From contig MVAQ01000003.1 in the NCBI GenBank assembly GCA_014825775.1, positions 1-64,000 on the forward strand: a stretch of DNA of 64,000 nt. Direction: 5' to 3'. A program made the translations under genes and the position numbers. The DNA is from Krasilnikovozyma curviuscula. Its lineage: Eukaryota; Basidiomycota; Tremellomycetes; Cystofilobasidiales; Mrakiaceae. Under the pieces are notes generated by a model. The model ran no database searches, was not told the origin of the DNA, and saw nothing but the letters and a program-made list of their open reading frames with translations. Numbering within the stretch: position 1 is the stretch's first letter; every line of letters starts with the position of its first letter. Of the stretch, positions 24,401 through 35,931 are shown piece after piece.

Positions 24401-25922
24401 ATAACGGCCCAGCTTCTGCTGCTTCAACTGACGGTGCTGGGCCCTGGAGGCAAAATGGAATGTTTTCTTCGAACATTGAGTTGGACCGATATTCTGAATA
24501 CCTTCCATCGCCAGTGGAGATGCGTCCGGTGTCTCCCTCGAAGAAGAAAAACAGAAAGAAGGGTTTTAAGGCGTTCCTCGGAAAGATCGGCTTCGGAAGC
24601 CCTCAGTCTCGGGGTACTACTTCTTCCTTTGGCAACTCTCCTCTCCAACCATCGATACCATCGTTTGATGACGAGTCATCTCCTCTGCCACCACCTCCCT
24701 CTATCTTTGGTGGCAGGAAGCGTAGCGGAAGTCAATCGTCATCAGTCTTGCTGGACAGCTCTAGCGTTGGACCTCACTCAAGAGCACCATCAGCATCATC
24801 GTCTGGCTATGGCTCGCAAAATGCTCCTTACTCATATTCATCTCAACCAGTCTCTTACAGCCAGCCACGCTCGGTGTCCGCACCATTAGGACAACAAGGG
24901 CTGCCTCAGTTCAAACATTCTCCACCACCACCGCTATCAACTTCCTCATCACGCTCAACTCGATCGCCATCTGCGTCGTCTCTTAAATTCCCCATGCGAC
25001 GCGAAAGTAATGGCACCATGGGCTCATCAAGCAGGAAGAGCCAGATTTCCTTTCGCGATGATAACCATCCTCAACGGGAAGGTTCACCTGTTGATGATCG
25101 TTCCATGAAATCTAGAAGAATGAGAGGGTCGAGGGATGAGAATCAAGAGTTTGGATCCTTTACAGCTTCAATGAAGGATAACCAAGAGCCTCTTAACGAC
25201 GAAGATTCTCTGTCTGGCTTCAGGATGATGACCGAGGAGTTTTCTCCACCAACAAAACAACCACTCGTTTCACCAAATCAGCTACTAGACACTTACTACC
25301 AGTCACCTCCACAGCCTGTTTCCGTTCAGGTGGATCAGAACCGTCAGTCTCAGCATGTGAAGAACTGGACGGAACCCTCCCAACGATCTCCCTTGGTCCA
25401 GCAATCCGAGTACTCGCAACCACACCAGCCCACAAGAGGCTACTCGGTAACGACAGCAAAAGCCATCCAACACAACCGCAACCTGTCTCTAGACAAAGAT
25501 CTGCCTGCTCTTCCTCCAGGACAATCCCCAACCTCTCAGTATAGTTCAAGCGGTCGCCCAACAACATACTACCCAACACCTTCGCCAAGAATCCATCAAG
25601 GTCAACCAGGCAGTCGGCCAATAAGCTCGTACCCAACAGGTGCAGAGGCCGGAAACGCAGGGTACCAAGGTCAGGAGAACGTCGTGAAGGCCAAGAAGTC
25701 GCGAGCTAAGTTGAGCTTCGGTGGTGTATTTGGTAATGGAGACAAGAAGTCTGGTGATAGAATAAGCTCTGGGTCTGCCAATGAGTTTCAATGTAAGCAT
25801 GTGTCGTCATTTTTGAACATCTCCAATGGCTCCACTAAACTAACACACTGACATCTATAGCCTATAGATACCAATCCTCCAACGAACAACAAGACCCTTA
25901 TGTTCCAAAATACTATCAATAG
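21460..25922 (+). CDS. large low-complexity fungal protein with CIECM signature
   Basis: Function not recognised. It is a protein of roughly 1,350 residues rich in Ser, Pro, Gln and Asn over most of its length, probably largely disordered. One compact part stands out at 23238-23690: EICIECMTRDRDLADVDV, an acidic stretch, LTELRLREWTIK, then after an intron NPPESTHRFQTLQKYLRSQ. I believe this part is conserved across fungi. A basic segment (SKKKNRKKGFKAFLGKIGFG, 24538-24597) could bind membranes or nucleic acid. The predicted introns are at 21730-21864, about 23527-23589, 24300-24356 and 25792-25860. The last exon ends DPYVPKYYQ with the stop at 25920-25922. The first intron is 135 bases, stop-free and a multiple of three, so it may be retained. 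The second ATG, two codons in, is an equally good start. Confidence 0.8.
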
Positions 25923-26739
25923 CGCTCATATGCTTTCGTAGTTGCTTGTCCTCGAACAATCCTCCCTGAGACATATTTGGCGCCTCCCCCTGTCGCGATA
26001 TTATTTTGCTTTCTCTGCGGAAAGTTCAGGGCGCTTGGTTTGATTCAGTTTATTGAATTTTTATTCCCCTTCATTGATCTTAAACCATCATCGCAAGTTG
26101 ACTACGTGGAAGCATCAATTTGAACCTCCAGCGCATGCTGGCATTTTTCTGGATTTCTCCCGCCACCACAGGTATGCGTCGTGGAAAATGCAGTTTCATG
26201 GAGTCCGGTAACTTGAGGGAGAGATACGTTTCCACCTTATTTCCAGCCTGTGAACTTCCACCGCATTCATCAGCCTTCATTAGTAGGTTGTCAATGCGTT
26301 GGGGAAAGGTCGTTATGGAAATCCAACCTTGCGTCGAGTCAACTGGAAGGCAGCGGAACGCGCTGGAAGACTTCAAGCGCATCCATGGCTTTGCTTCTCA
26401 TGTTTCATTGAGCAAGAAGGACAAGAGAGATGGAATGCGATGGAGAAGGCTTTTGACCGTCTTGCTATGACAGGCGCCCTTTCCAGCAGCAAATGCTACC
26501 GTGCTAGAATCGAACGGAGGTTGAGAAATATCACTTTTACTCCAACATAAGGTCTCAGTGTAAATCCAGAAGCAGAGCGGGTCATGGGTGGACACAGCGA
26601 CCGACTTTGTGGATTTTTTCCAGTCGCAACAAAACGATGGGGTTCTGTGGCGCGCAGTCGGTTCAAATATTTCTGCCCTCCCACTTGTTCTCTGGCTTCC
26701 AACTCCATCTCCCTTTCTCTATTTCTCGTGTCTGGTAAG
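25923..26739. other. intergenic, OLE1 promoter region
   Basis: This 817-base gap lies upstream of OLE1. Open frames on both strands (for example minus 26080-26382 and plus 26120-26470) contradict each other and match nothing I know. The last 60 bases before the OLE1 ATG are CT-rich, as in many fungal leaders. I found no clear TATA box. Confidence 0.5.
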
Positions 26740-29213
26740 ATGACTGAGTCAACAATCAGGCAGAGAACTCCTCCCTCGTCCACAGAGTCCCCTCCCTTGA
26801 CTCCAGAAACTAAGGCTGTCGATTCAGCGTATGCGAGCGCCGACGACTCTGGAGCTGATTCAGGTACGTACCTCACATACTTGAGATCCCAATGATAAAT
26901 GTACATATGCTGTTCCACAGCACTGCGTCTGAAGCTGCTGTGCTTGCGATCGGAACGAGTTGGACGGCTTGGATTTCTGATTGGGGTTTCATCTTGTCAT
27001 AAGCCTGCAGCAAATCACCTGTCTGACTTTAACTCTATTTTTCTCCAAACTCTTTGCCTTTGCCCCAACTTTCTCAACACATCCATTATCAATCCATCTT
27101 TCTCAACCTTTCATTACCTTCGAATCATGAATCCTGTTCAAAAATGTTTTTTTCACTGCCACCCACGCACTCCAATATTCGAACGCTTCTTCGCTGCTCT
27201 GGCTAAAAACAGATGGATACATCCTCCCTTCAGCGACATCTGCTGGTCCAGATCACGACAGGAAGCTGCCTGAGAAGGAAGCTCTCAAGAAGACGATCAC
27301 AGGAAACTACGTCCAGAGCACGACCGATAAGCAAAAGGTGAGATACATATTTCGACGGACGGCGTCTTGCGTTCCCCCACTCCCCTACTCTTAGTTTTGA
27401 ATCGCAGTCAACTTACACCTTCGTTCTTTTCTCTTCCCAGGTCCTTCCACCAATCACCATTTCGACTTTGCTCGATAACATCAACTGGGTCTCCTTCATC
27501 GTCCTCACTGTCACCCCTTCCATCGCCCTGTACGGTCTCCTCACGACGAACTTCAACTGGAAGACAGCCGTCTGGTCTGTCGTGTACTACTTCATCACTG
27601 GTCTCGGTATCACTGCTGGCTACCATCGTCTTTGGGCACACCGATCTTACAATGCGTCGCCTCCATTGCAATACGCTTTGGCCATGATGGGTACTGGTGC
27701 TGTAGAGGGATCCATCAAGTGGTGGAGCAGAGGTCACAGAGCCCACCACCGATACACTGATACCGATTTGGATCCATACGATGCTCACAAGGGTAGGTAA
27801 AATCGCCTGCTCCTTCAGCGGCGTCAACACAAATCTAACCTTACGCTATTGATTCCATTCAGGTTTCTTCTGGTCTCATATTGGTTGGATGTTGGTGAAA
27901 CCCCGTCGTCAAATCGGTAACGCTGACGTAAGTGACCTGTCAAGGAACCCGGTAGTCAGGTGGCAACACAAGTGGTACCTCTACTTGATCATTGGCTTCG
28001 GTTTCTTGGTCCCAACCATCGTCGCTGGTCTCTGGGGTGATTTCCGAGGTGGATTTTTCTATGCTGGTGCTCTCAGATTGACCTTTGTTCACCACGTAAG
28101 CTCTTTCAGTTAGTGTTTGCCCTGGAGGGATCTTCGGTCTGATCGCTTGATTTGTTCTCTAGTCCACCTTCTGTGTTAACTCTCTTGCTCACTGGCTTGG
28201 TGAAGCTCCATTTGACGACAAGCACTCTCCAAGAGATCACTTTATCACAGCGCTCTGCACTGTCGGTGAAGGATACCACAACTTCCACCACCAATTCCCA
28301 ATGGATTACAGAAACGCGATCAAGGTATGTCTTCCGTCCATTCCTCTCAAGCTCTGGTTCTGACACATTGCCATCGCCTTGCGCTCCTCTCTATATTCCA
28401 TCCAGTGGTACCAATATGACCCAACCAAGTGGTTCATCGTCACCATGTATTGGCTCGGATTGGCCTCTCACCTCAAGGCATTCCCAAGTAATGAGATCAA
28501 GAAGGGTCAATACACGATGAAACTGAAGAAGTTAGTTGCGGAAGGTGATGCTATTCAGTGGCCTGTAGACAATGAGAAGCTTCCAGTTGTCTCATGGGAA
28601 GACTGTGAGTCACTCTTCCCGTAAATTACAAGTGGTCAATAACTAATGTTTTACTCTCGTGCCACCCTCTGCAGTCCAAGAGGAGGCCAAGCACAGACCT
28701 CTGATTGTCATCCATGGTTACATCCACGACGTCACCTCATTCGCTGAAGAGCACCCAGGTGGCGCCAATTTGATTAACAAGTCCATTGGAACTGATGCTA
28801 CAACTGCTTTCTTCGGAGGTGTCTACGATCACAGTAACGCGTCGCACAACGTGAGGACAACCCTCTCGATTTCATCTCCTTGAACTACATTGACATTCCT
28901 CATCACTTTTCTTTGTTGGCAGTTGCTCGCTATGATGAGGGTCGGTATCATCGACGGTGGCTATGAAGTGGAGGCTCTTAAATCCAACTTCAAATACTCG
29001 CCTATCAATCCAGATAGAGTCCAGTCCTACCCAGCTCAACCTTACGCTCAGGTTCCAGTTGCCGGCAAATTGACCATTGAGCCCAGTCAAAGGCTTAAGG
29101 TTGTCCGACCTGAATTGGTCGATATTCCTCGAATTAAGAAGGAGGATGAAGGAAAGGCCACCCAGTTGGGAACGAGCTTGGTCGAATCCCATGACGGAAG
29201 TGTTTACGAGTAA
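26740..29213 (+). CDS. OLE1: delta-9 fatty acid desaturase
   Basis: ER membrane di-iron enzyme that introduces the delta-9 double bond into palmitoyl- and stearoyl-CoA, with a fused C-terminal cytochrome b5 electron donor. The three histidine boxes are HRLWAH (27627-27644), HRAHH (27735-27749) and GEGYHNFHH (28268-28294). Hydrophobic pairs flank them ([39 protein letters not shown]). The cytochrome b5 part has [18 protein letters not shown], giving the heme-ligand HPGG, and a second His in DHSNASHN. The first exon (26740-26864) encodes an acidic, disordered N-terminus. Its intron of about 340 bases is several times longer than the others here. At least eight exons are needed. The gene converges on MYG1. 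Confidence 0.96.
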
Positions 29214-29610
29214 AATCACATTTCTGTCACGGTGATTCTTCCTTCACTCTCGTTTCTTTACTTCTGGATAGGATTTTCTTTTCTCTTCTCTCTTGCTTGT
29301 GATACAACTCTTTTCATTTTTTTTCGCATCTCTACGTAGAATCCCATCTATCATCTCACCATCATCAATCACCATGACTCAAACACACGCATTACAATCA
29401 TTTTTCCATACTGTTCTGTAAAAGCCCTCTTTTTGGTCACTCACTGTAGACGGTTTCCAATACACGATTTAACGAGAATCTTGCTTTTCCTCCGCGAGCA
29501 AAAGTACATGTCTTTTCAACACTTCAACACGGCATCGTTAACCAGCAAACCATGTTTGAAAGTCTTATACAGCAATACAGGACAACGAAGAGATGCATCG
29601 GACAAACATT
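29214..29610. other. convergent 3' intergenic region, OLE1 / MYG1
   Basis: This 397-base gap lies between two stops and is T- and CT-rich on the plus strand, as expected for 3' UTRs. A 63-codon frame (29433-29624) looks spurious. Confidence 0.5.
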
Positions 29611-31096
29611 CTAGAAGTCCTTGACTGCCTTCATTGCCATCGCCAAAGCTCCTTCCTTTGTCTTGTTACCCTATCAAAAATGAGACAGTGTAATCAGCTT
29701 CCATCCAGACTATCAAAACAAACCCAGGATTACGGTCGAAACTTACCCCGATGAAACCTGCGGCGTGGACAAACACACCACCTTCAATGCCGCTGATCTC
29801 GCTCAGCTTTTCGTCTCTCACTCCTCTCCAAGGTTCTGGAAGTGCTTTTCTGCTCTCGAACGAGTCGGGCCCCTTTGGAACTGCCTGGATACGCCACGCC
29901 GAACCCGCTTCGTCTGGATAGAGGACATAGAGAATCTGTTTGTCCAGTGGGAGGTCAAGGTCGCTTTCGAGAATATGGAGGTGTTCTTTCCAGGGACAGA
30001 ACTGAAGATCAATTAAACCCGTCAGCTAGTGAGCAGGTTGAGGGACAAGAAAGAACAGAAAAGTACTTACAGTTGGGAAGACGACGATTCTACCTTCTTC
30101 TTCATACATCTTCCTGTCCTCCAGCGCAGACACGACGATTTCTCTCGCGGGTAACCAAGCCTTAGCAAAGTAATCCAACCTGTCGAAAAACTCCTCTCCA
30201 CACATCTTGCTTGCTTTCTCAAATTTAGCATCCAAGATCGCGTCGTTCAACTCCTCGTTCCACCTGGGATTCAACCATCCTACTCGAGTAGACAGTGTGG
30301 TGGAGGTCTTGTAGAGGGATTTGGCTGGGGCTGGCTTCTCGCCTGAAGTCGAGATGGATGAGACGTATTGTGTGACACCGTTGTCGACGCCGTCAATGCC
30401 TTCGATGAACTCATCATAGAGCTTATGGTAAAGAATTGGAATTGTCGGTGAATCTTCAGAGAGGTTCAGGAAGTTGGAGATAATTTCTTGGCCGTAGTGT
30501 CTATAGGCGACCCGGACGAAGCGACAGCAGCAATGTCACAGAAAGAAAGGAAGAGTTCCGTCAGTTTCCAACCATAGCTCAATCCAAAAGCTGAAGAGTT
30601 AATCAGCAACTTTGACTCACTTATAAACTAATCCAGCACTGCTCAACTTGGTCTTCCACGCCTCGCCAAAGACTTCCATGAACCCACGTTGATGATGGTC
30701 GTACCTCATCTTCTCATGGTCATAGACACTTCCAACATCAACAACAATATCACATTCGTCCAGCTTGGCTTGATCTCTAGTTCGAATCAGCGTCGAGTTG
30801 GAGAATTTTGGGAGGGATCGAAGCAGAGAGACAGCAAGGGCTTCATCGCAGTGGAAAGTACCTGAGTGAGTACCAATCTATAAAGAATATAGACAGATTA
30901 GTACATCTTGTTAGTATATAGAGCAGTCTGCTCTGGGAGAAGAAAAATAACATACGAGCAAACCCGCTCCCTCAAGCTTCTGCTTCTTTTCAACGGGGGC
31001 AGACATTTTTCTGTGAATAACGACGGGACCAATTCTGATTGGGATAGAAAACGTTCTTGACAGTGAATTGAACAATGGAGTAATTCTTCTTCCCAT
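29611..31096 (-). CDS. MYG1: MYG1 family 3'-5' RNA exonuclease
   Basis: DHH-type exonuclease that in animals acts in both mitochondria and nucleus. The sequence shows [14 protein letters not shown] (30875-30830), then [21 protein letters not shown], which carries the DHH motif. The family C-terminus follows: [32 protein letters not shown], and after the last intron [11 protein letters not shown]. Two in-frame starts are plausible. ATG 31096 adds a 30-residue Arg/Ser-rich, acid-free stretch ([15 protein letters not shown]...) that looks like a mitochondrial presequence. ATG 31006 gives [13 protein letters not shown], a basic N-terminus suited to cytosol or nucleus. Five or six exons are needed, with the stop at 29611-29613. 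Confidence 0.94.
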
Positions 31097-31446
31097 AAAC
31101 TGATGAAGAAATTCCGTTGACGGACAGGTACAACCGCCAGGGAAAAATGTGAGCAAGCTGATATGCTTGGTGGCTCTGAACAAATCTATCTAGGTAGGCA
31201 AGTGAGTCATTCCTTGCAGGTTTAGAGATATCATTTGAAGATACAGACCATCTGAACGAAAAGCATGGTTACGTCGGATGCGCACTGCGCTGCATCCAAA
31301 TAGGTTGAGGGATTCCATAACACTGTAACATCTAGCTCTAACGTGTTTCATGAAGTTGAAGTACAAAAATGGGTATGTGTCGTTTTATGCAAGTGATGTT
31401 CCTCTATGGTTGTCTAAAAAATTCTGTGATCTAATCTCTAATCCAC
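31097..31446. other. intergenic, MYG1 promoter side
   Basis: This 350-base gap separates two minus-strand genes. The MYG1 frame stays open back to 31183, so part of it could be leader or an even longer N-terminus. I see no other gene. Confidence 0.45.
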
Positions 31447-33300
31447 TCAAACCTCAATGCCGTAGAGCTTCCTCATACTCATACCGGTCTCCAATCGTCT
31501 CTTCCCATCCAGCCACCTCATGCACTCCTTGTACGTCCTTGGAACTACTACTCTTCCCATTTCTACGCCGCCGTCCTTGCAAAACGTGAAGTGGAAGTCG
31601 TTCGTCGTCTGTCTCTCACCAGTCTGGACGTCAGAGATCTCAGCTGTGACCTGGACGTGGACTTGTGCGTTGGATCCCGTTTCGGCTGGTGTTGAAGAAG
31701 CGATGACAAGAGATGTGAGGTGGAGGACTGAACCAATTGGGACAGGAAGTTTAAAGCTGATCTCGTCGAGCGCGAGGAAGCGCATCGAGTGTTTGCCCTG
31801 TCGCGGAGCAAAAACTCAGGTTAGCGTTTGATATCCCACCTTGTAGCAGCGGAACAGACCCACATAAAGTACTGAATTGCCATACGCAAGTTCGTATGCC
31901 AAACGCATCAAAAATCCACCAAACGCCCTCCCGTGCAAGTTTCGTTCCTGAGGGTGGATCAAGTAACTAGCCTTCAACCCCGCAATCTCACTACCCATCT
32001 CTACCACCTCTTCCCCTTCCAGAATCACACCCTTGCTCAAGTCATCTGGAAGACTCAGCATCAACGAGTGCAACTTCGTCATTTCAGCTGGAGTAGGAGG
32101 CACTTTGGTGAGACTATTCTTGTTGGTGTGGGCTCGTCGGTCTTTGTGCTCTTTACCCATCTGATACAGCGTTTGTTCATCTTCAGTCTCAATCAACAGG
32201 GGGTTGATTTTTCGAGCTTTGTGGGAGTTGGAATCTCGTGCAACCATGGTGAATCGACCTGAGGAAACAAAATATCAGGCGTCCCGGGCTTGAGGTGATC
32301 CATGAAGAATTCTGGACTCACCGAGTAGCAAAGTGTTAGTCTTGAATCCATCAGCACCTTTTTCAGGGCTCAAACCTTCAACTTTAATTGCGACTTCCAT
32401 TGAACTAGATCCAACAAAGACAACGTGCCCAGATAGGCGCAGGTCCTGAGGTATGAGCGGCGAGAACATGTCAAGTCTGTCGGCACCGGCAGTTGCGAGA
32501 TAGATGGCTTCCTTTTTTGTTGCAGCTGCAAAGTTTCGGCCTGTTCCAACGGGGAGCGCGTGCTGTGAGAAAATAGGAGGAGTCAGCGGCAGACGCCTCT
32601 CCCAAAACCGGCGCCCAGAGTCACCTTATAAGCAACTGCACCAGCCAAACTATCGATATGTTCCAGCACCTTTCCCATCCTGATACCACCTGATGTCGAA
32701 ATATACTGGTTGAGCAGATCAGGATCTGAAGCGCAGAAGGGTTTAGCAATTTACAAGAGGTCACACAAAGAAAGAACTCACTCGAAGCCAAAGGTAAGCT
32801 GATTTCGACGTAACTCTCGTGCATTCTTTTCGCCTTGAGAGGGGTAGGGTCTGCTTGGACAGCTGGTTCTTCAGGAGCAGGAGCAGAGGCAGCCTCAATT
32901 GTCGACTCTGGTAGGGCGGGATCGTACGAGAAACTCCAAGGAGTCTGATGAACGCCCTTCCAAGAACCCTTGTCGACCATAGATATCGCAGCTCGCTCAT
33001 TCGATGAAGTATTCGCTCCTACAATATCAACCCAATGGCGTCTCAAAGCGTCAATTTTTCTCACTCGCAACAGTGTCAAGTGATGGAAAGAAGCTTACTA
33101 ATTCGACTAAGGAGCTGGTCAATCTTGACTGCATCTTCTGTGGCCTGTTTCAGCGTTTCCAGGTTTGTGTTTGCCTTCTTCGAGGACGAAGTGAGGGATC
33201 GACGAGCGAAGTGGCCCGGCTTTAGGCTGCTAGAAGCTACACAGTATTGCCTGAGAGGAGAACCGCTGCAGCTCTGTTTTATTATTCGAGATGAAAACAT
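31447..33300 (-). CDS. mitochondrial acyl-CoA thioesterase, ACOT9-like
   Basis: Tandem hotdog-fold enzyme that hydrolyses acyl-CoA to free acid and CoA, probably in mitochondria. The first exon (ATG 33300) encodes an Arg/Ser-rich presequence (SSLKPGHFARRSLTSSSKK). The first hotdog runs from GIRMGKVLEHIDSLAGAVAYKHA through LDMFSPLIPQDLRLSGHVVFVGSSSMEV. The second starts at HPQERNLHGRAFGGFLMRLAYELAY (31960-31880), with the N-LHG-x-FGG motif typical of ACOT9, and continues through GKHSMRFLALDEISFKLPVPIGS. The PTPAEMTKLHSLML linker is also family-like. About six exons are needed. The chain ends RKLYGIEV. The preferred acyl chain cannot be told from the sequence. Confidence 0.88.
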
Positions 33301-33751
33301 GTTGGAGTTTGAAGTGTCGAAGGGGGTTCGAAAGGAACAAGTCGACGAGGCAGAACAAACACTCTAGACAATCTACGCCACGACAGAGCGCTGTCCGAAT
33401 AGCGCCGGGCAACTACTTTGTGTCGATGAAGTGGATTTATCGCTCTTCGAAGGCCCCTATAGTTTCGAAAGCATTAAAAATGATAGAAGAAGGAAATCGT
33501 CGGAACGCAAGCGGTGGGAAATGAGGGGCAAGAGCTGTAGTTTCGTGGCGCGCAAGGCTATAGACGAAAGTTCGGCAACATTACTTCGCTTGACATGGCA
33601 GTCACACATGAGATGATTAAGAAATCTGGTATCAAATACTCGAAACCCATAAAGAGCCTTCGGTCCCATTAGGGTATACATGTCAGTCATACTGTATTGT
33701 CGTGTTGCTTTCATCACCAGCCTGCCTCATAGCCAATCACCAAGGCGCCCT
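33301..33751. other. intergenic, thioesterase promoter and ARP1 3' end
   Basis: This 451-base gap holds several short frames on both strands (for example minus 33457-33717), none protein-like. Both flanking genes are on the minus strand. Confidence 0.45.
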
Positions 33752-35679
33752 TCAAAAGTTCTTCTTATGGATGATGTCAGGGTCTTCAGCGTATTCCTCA
33801 GCAGATACCCACATCTACAGGTGACAACAGGGCGGTAAGGTGAGAACTAAATTGCAACACAAGTGGACAGCTAGGATTGCTCACCTTCTTAAATGTAGCC
33901 AAGTTTGCCAAAATGGAACCACCAATCCAAGTAGAGTACTGGTTAAAGCAGATCGAGAGTGATAATCAGCTTTACTATGTCATCCTGGGAGAGAGAACAA
34001 TAACTCACTTTTCGCTCCGGTGGTGCATATATTTTGATCTTGACATCTTTCAAAGCAATCTTCTTAACTTCATTAAGAAGCCTATCACCGAACCCTACAT
34101 CAAACCAAATCATATGAGCCTCGCCTTTCCCGCCCCACAAGTTTGGTAAAAACAAAAGATCAGTCTTACCTTTACACAGAGTACTTCCACCACTCAGCAC
34201 GATGTTTCCAAACAGTCCTTTCCTCAAATCAAGATCTGACCGGTTGATAGAATCAACGACAACCTGATGCACACCCGTGTACTCTGACCCAATGAGGGAT
34301 GGGTTGAAGAGAAGTTCGGGTGCGCGATGACGTTCGGGACCCAACTATTATTCAAGCAAAGATAGTAACAACGTGTCAGAAGAGATCTCTGCGAGAAAAA
34401 AAAGATACAGCCGTAAAAAAAGATAATTTGCCTTGATGACGGATCCATCTGGTAACCTGAACTCTTCCACTCTGCCAAGAGTCTCCTTTTCCTCCTTCAC
34501 AGGATTAAGGGCGATATAGCACATCTTCTCTTTTATTGTTCGAACAACTTCCATTTCTGCCGTTGTGTGGAGGTGGTAGCCTGACTTGCGTAAGTGGAGT
34601 TGGAGGGAATGTGTTACGTCCCTGTTTTTACGCGCAAGCAAAGCGAGCATCGAGAAATAAATTAGCTCCTTATGAGAAACGAAGACGAGAGCAGAGTGCT
34701 GGAGGAAGAATGTACCTTCCAGCAATATCAACACGCCTTATCGCATGAGGCATCGAGAACCCTTCGTAGACAGGTACCGCATGGGTAACACCATCACCGG
34801 AATCAAGAACAATACCTGTTGTTCGACCAGAAGAGTATCTGAGAGGATTGTCGAAGAAAAGAAAGGTTCAGCCAGCCGTTCTAAGTATATTTCAAGCGAG
34901 AACGCCAACATGCTCCTTAGCCGTTCTGGGTTCCCACTAAACTCAGAAATTACACTTACAAAGCTAGTACAGCCTGAATAGAGGTAAACAACGCCGGCAC
35001 ATTAAATGTTTCGAAGAAAATCTGAGCAGCAACATCTCTGTTGCTCCTAGGATTCAACGGTGCTTCAGTCAGCAGGACCGGGTGTTCTTCAGACAGCGTT
35101 CCGAGTTCCTCGGAGTAAATGTAAGACCATATTAGCTCCATATCTTCCCAGTCCTCTACTATTCCATGCGCGATTGGGTATCGAAGGTGTAGGAGTCCTC
35201 GTAAATCTTGAGCGCGTCGTCCGATGTAATGTGATTGATCTAAGGCTCCTGCCATTATACGAGGGTGTTTGGGTCGTCCAACGCTGTTAAAAACGACCGT
35301 GTGTTGAAATCGATTGCAAGAAGTTAGTAACGTGCTTTCTAGGGGCATTCGACGTGAAGTGACTGCACGAAACAAACTTACCAACTCGAAAAGAAACATT
35401 TCGGATGGTCTTGACCGGCGAAACCAGCTTTGATAGTCCCTGATCCCTATGGAGAACAATGCAGGACCAATATCAGCGAGACTGTACAAGTGAAACTGCA
35501 TCGAGAAGTGCTGAGAGGGCTCAAAGCGTGCCGAGGCAGCGAGGGTTCACTCACGTTATCAATGACGATGCTGTTATTCAGCAGTACATCTAGAAGGAGT
35601 TAGGCTGAGTAAATGCATGATAGTTCTGCTCAAGTAGCGGTAGTACCATTCAGTACGGCTCACCTTCGAATTCTGCCAT
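33752..35679 (-). CDS. ARP1: centractin (actin-related protein 1, dynactin)
   Basis: Forms the short filament of dynactin, the dynein adaptor. The N-terminus joins as [17 protein letters not shown], then [17 protein letters not shown], the phosphate-1 loop. The coding first exon is only 16 bases (35664-35679). Then follow [63 protein letters not shown] (phosphate-2) and [18 protein letters not shown]. The chain ends [19 protein letters not shown] and [11 protein letters not shown]. The ending distinguishes ARP1 from actin, which ends in KCF. The Arp1-specific spacing near [13 protein letters not shown] also fits. About eight exons are needed. It shares a 252-base divergent promoter with GCN3. 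Confidence 0.95.
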
Positions 35680-35931
35680 TCCTTTGCGAGACCTGCTAGT
35701 GCCCCTTGGTCTCTACAGATCCTATACCAGCTGTTCTCCCTAGTCTCTATGTTTCTTTTGGCCAAGAATACCAATTCAGAGCTTTGCTGGCTATTTTTTC
35801 TGAGAACGACCGCTTTGGTTGGACTCTAATTTGGACAAAGGGGTTAGCTTGCTTGTTTGCCCTGCAGCAGCATCAAGCTTAAAATTGAACTACAATTATC
35901 GGCACCTTGACACCTCGATATCTCATTAACT
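35680..35931. promoter_or_regulatory. short bidirectional promoter region, ARP1 / GCN3
   Basis: Only 252 bases separate the two start codons of these divergent housekeeping genes. I see no clear TATA box. The assignment rests on gene arrangement alone. Confidence 0.55.

Noticed and set aside
26080..26470. Overlapping frames of 100-116 codons on both strands upstream of OLE1
   Set aside because: They contradict each other, match no family I know and show no splice continuation; they probably lie in the OLE1 promoter.
26495..26525. B-box-like GTTCGATTC on the minus strand, suggesting a tRNA
   Set aside because: The flanking bases do not form a T-stem, and no anticodon arm or acceptor stem can be drawn.
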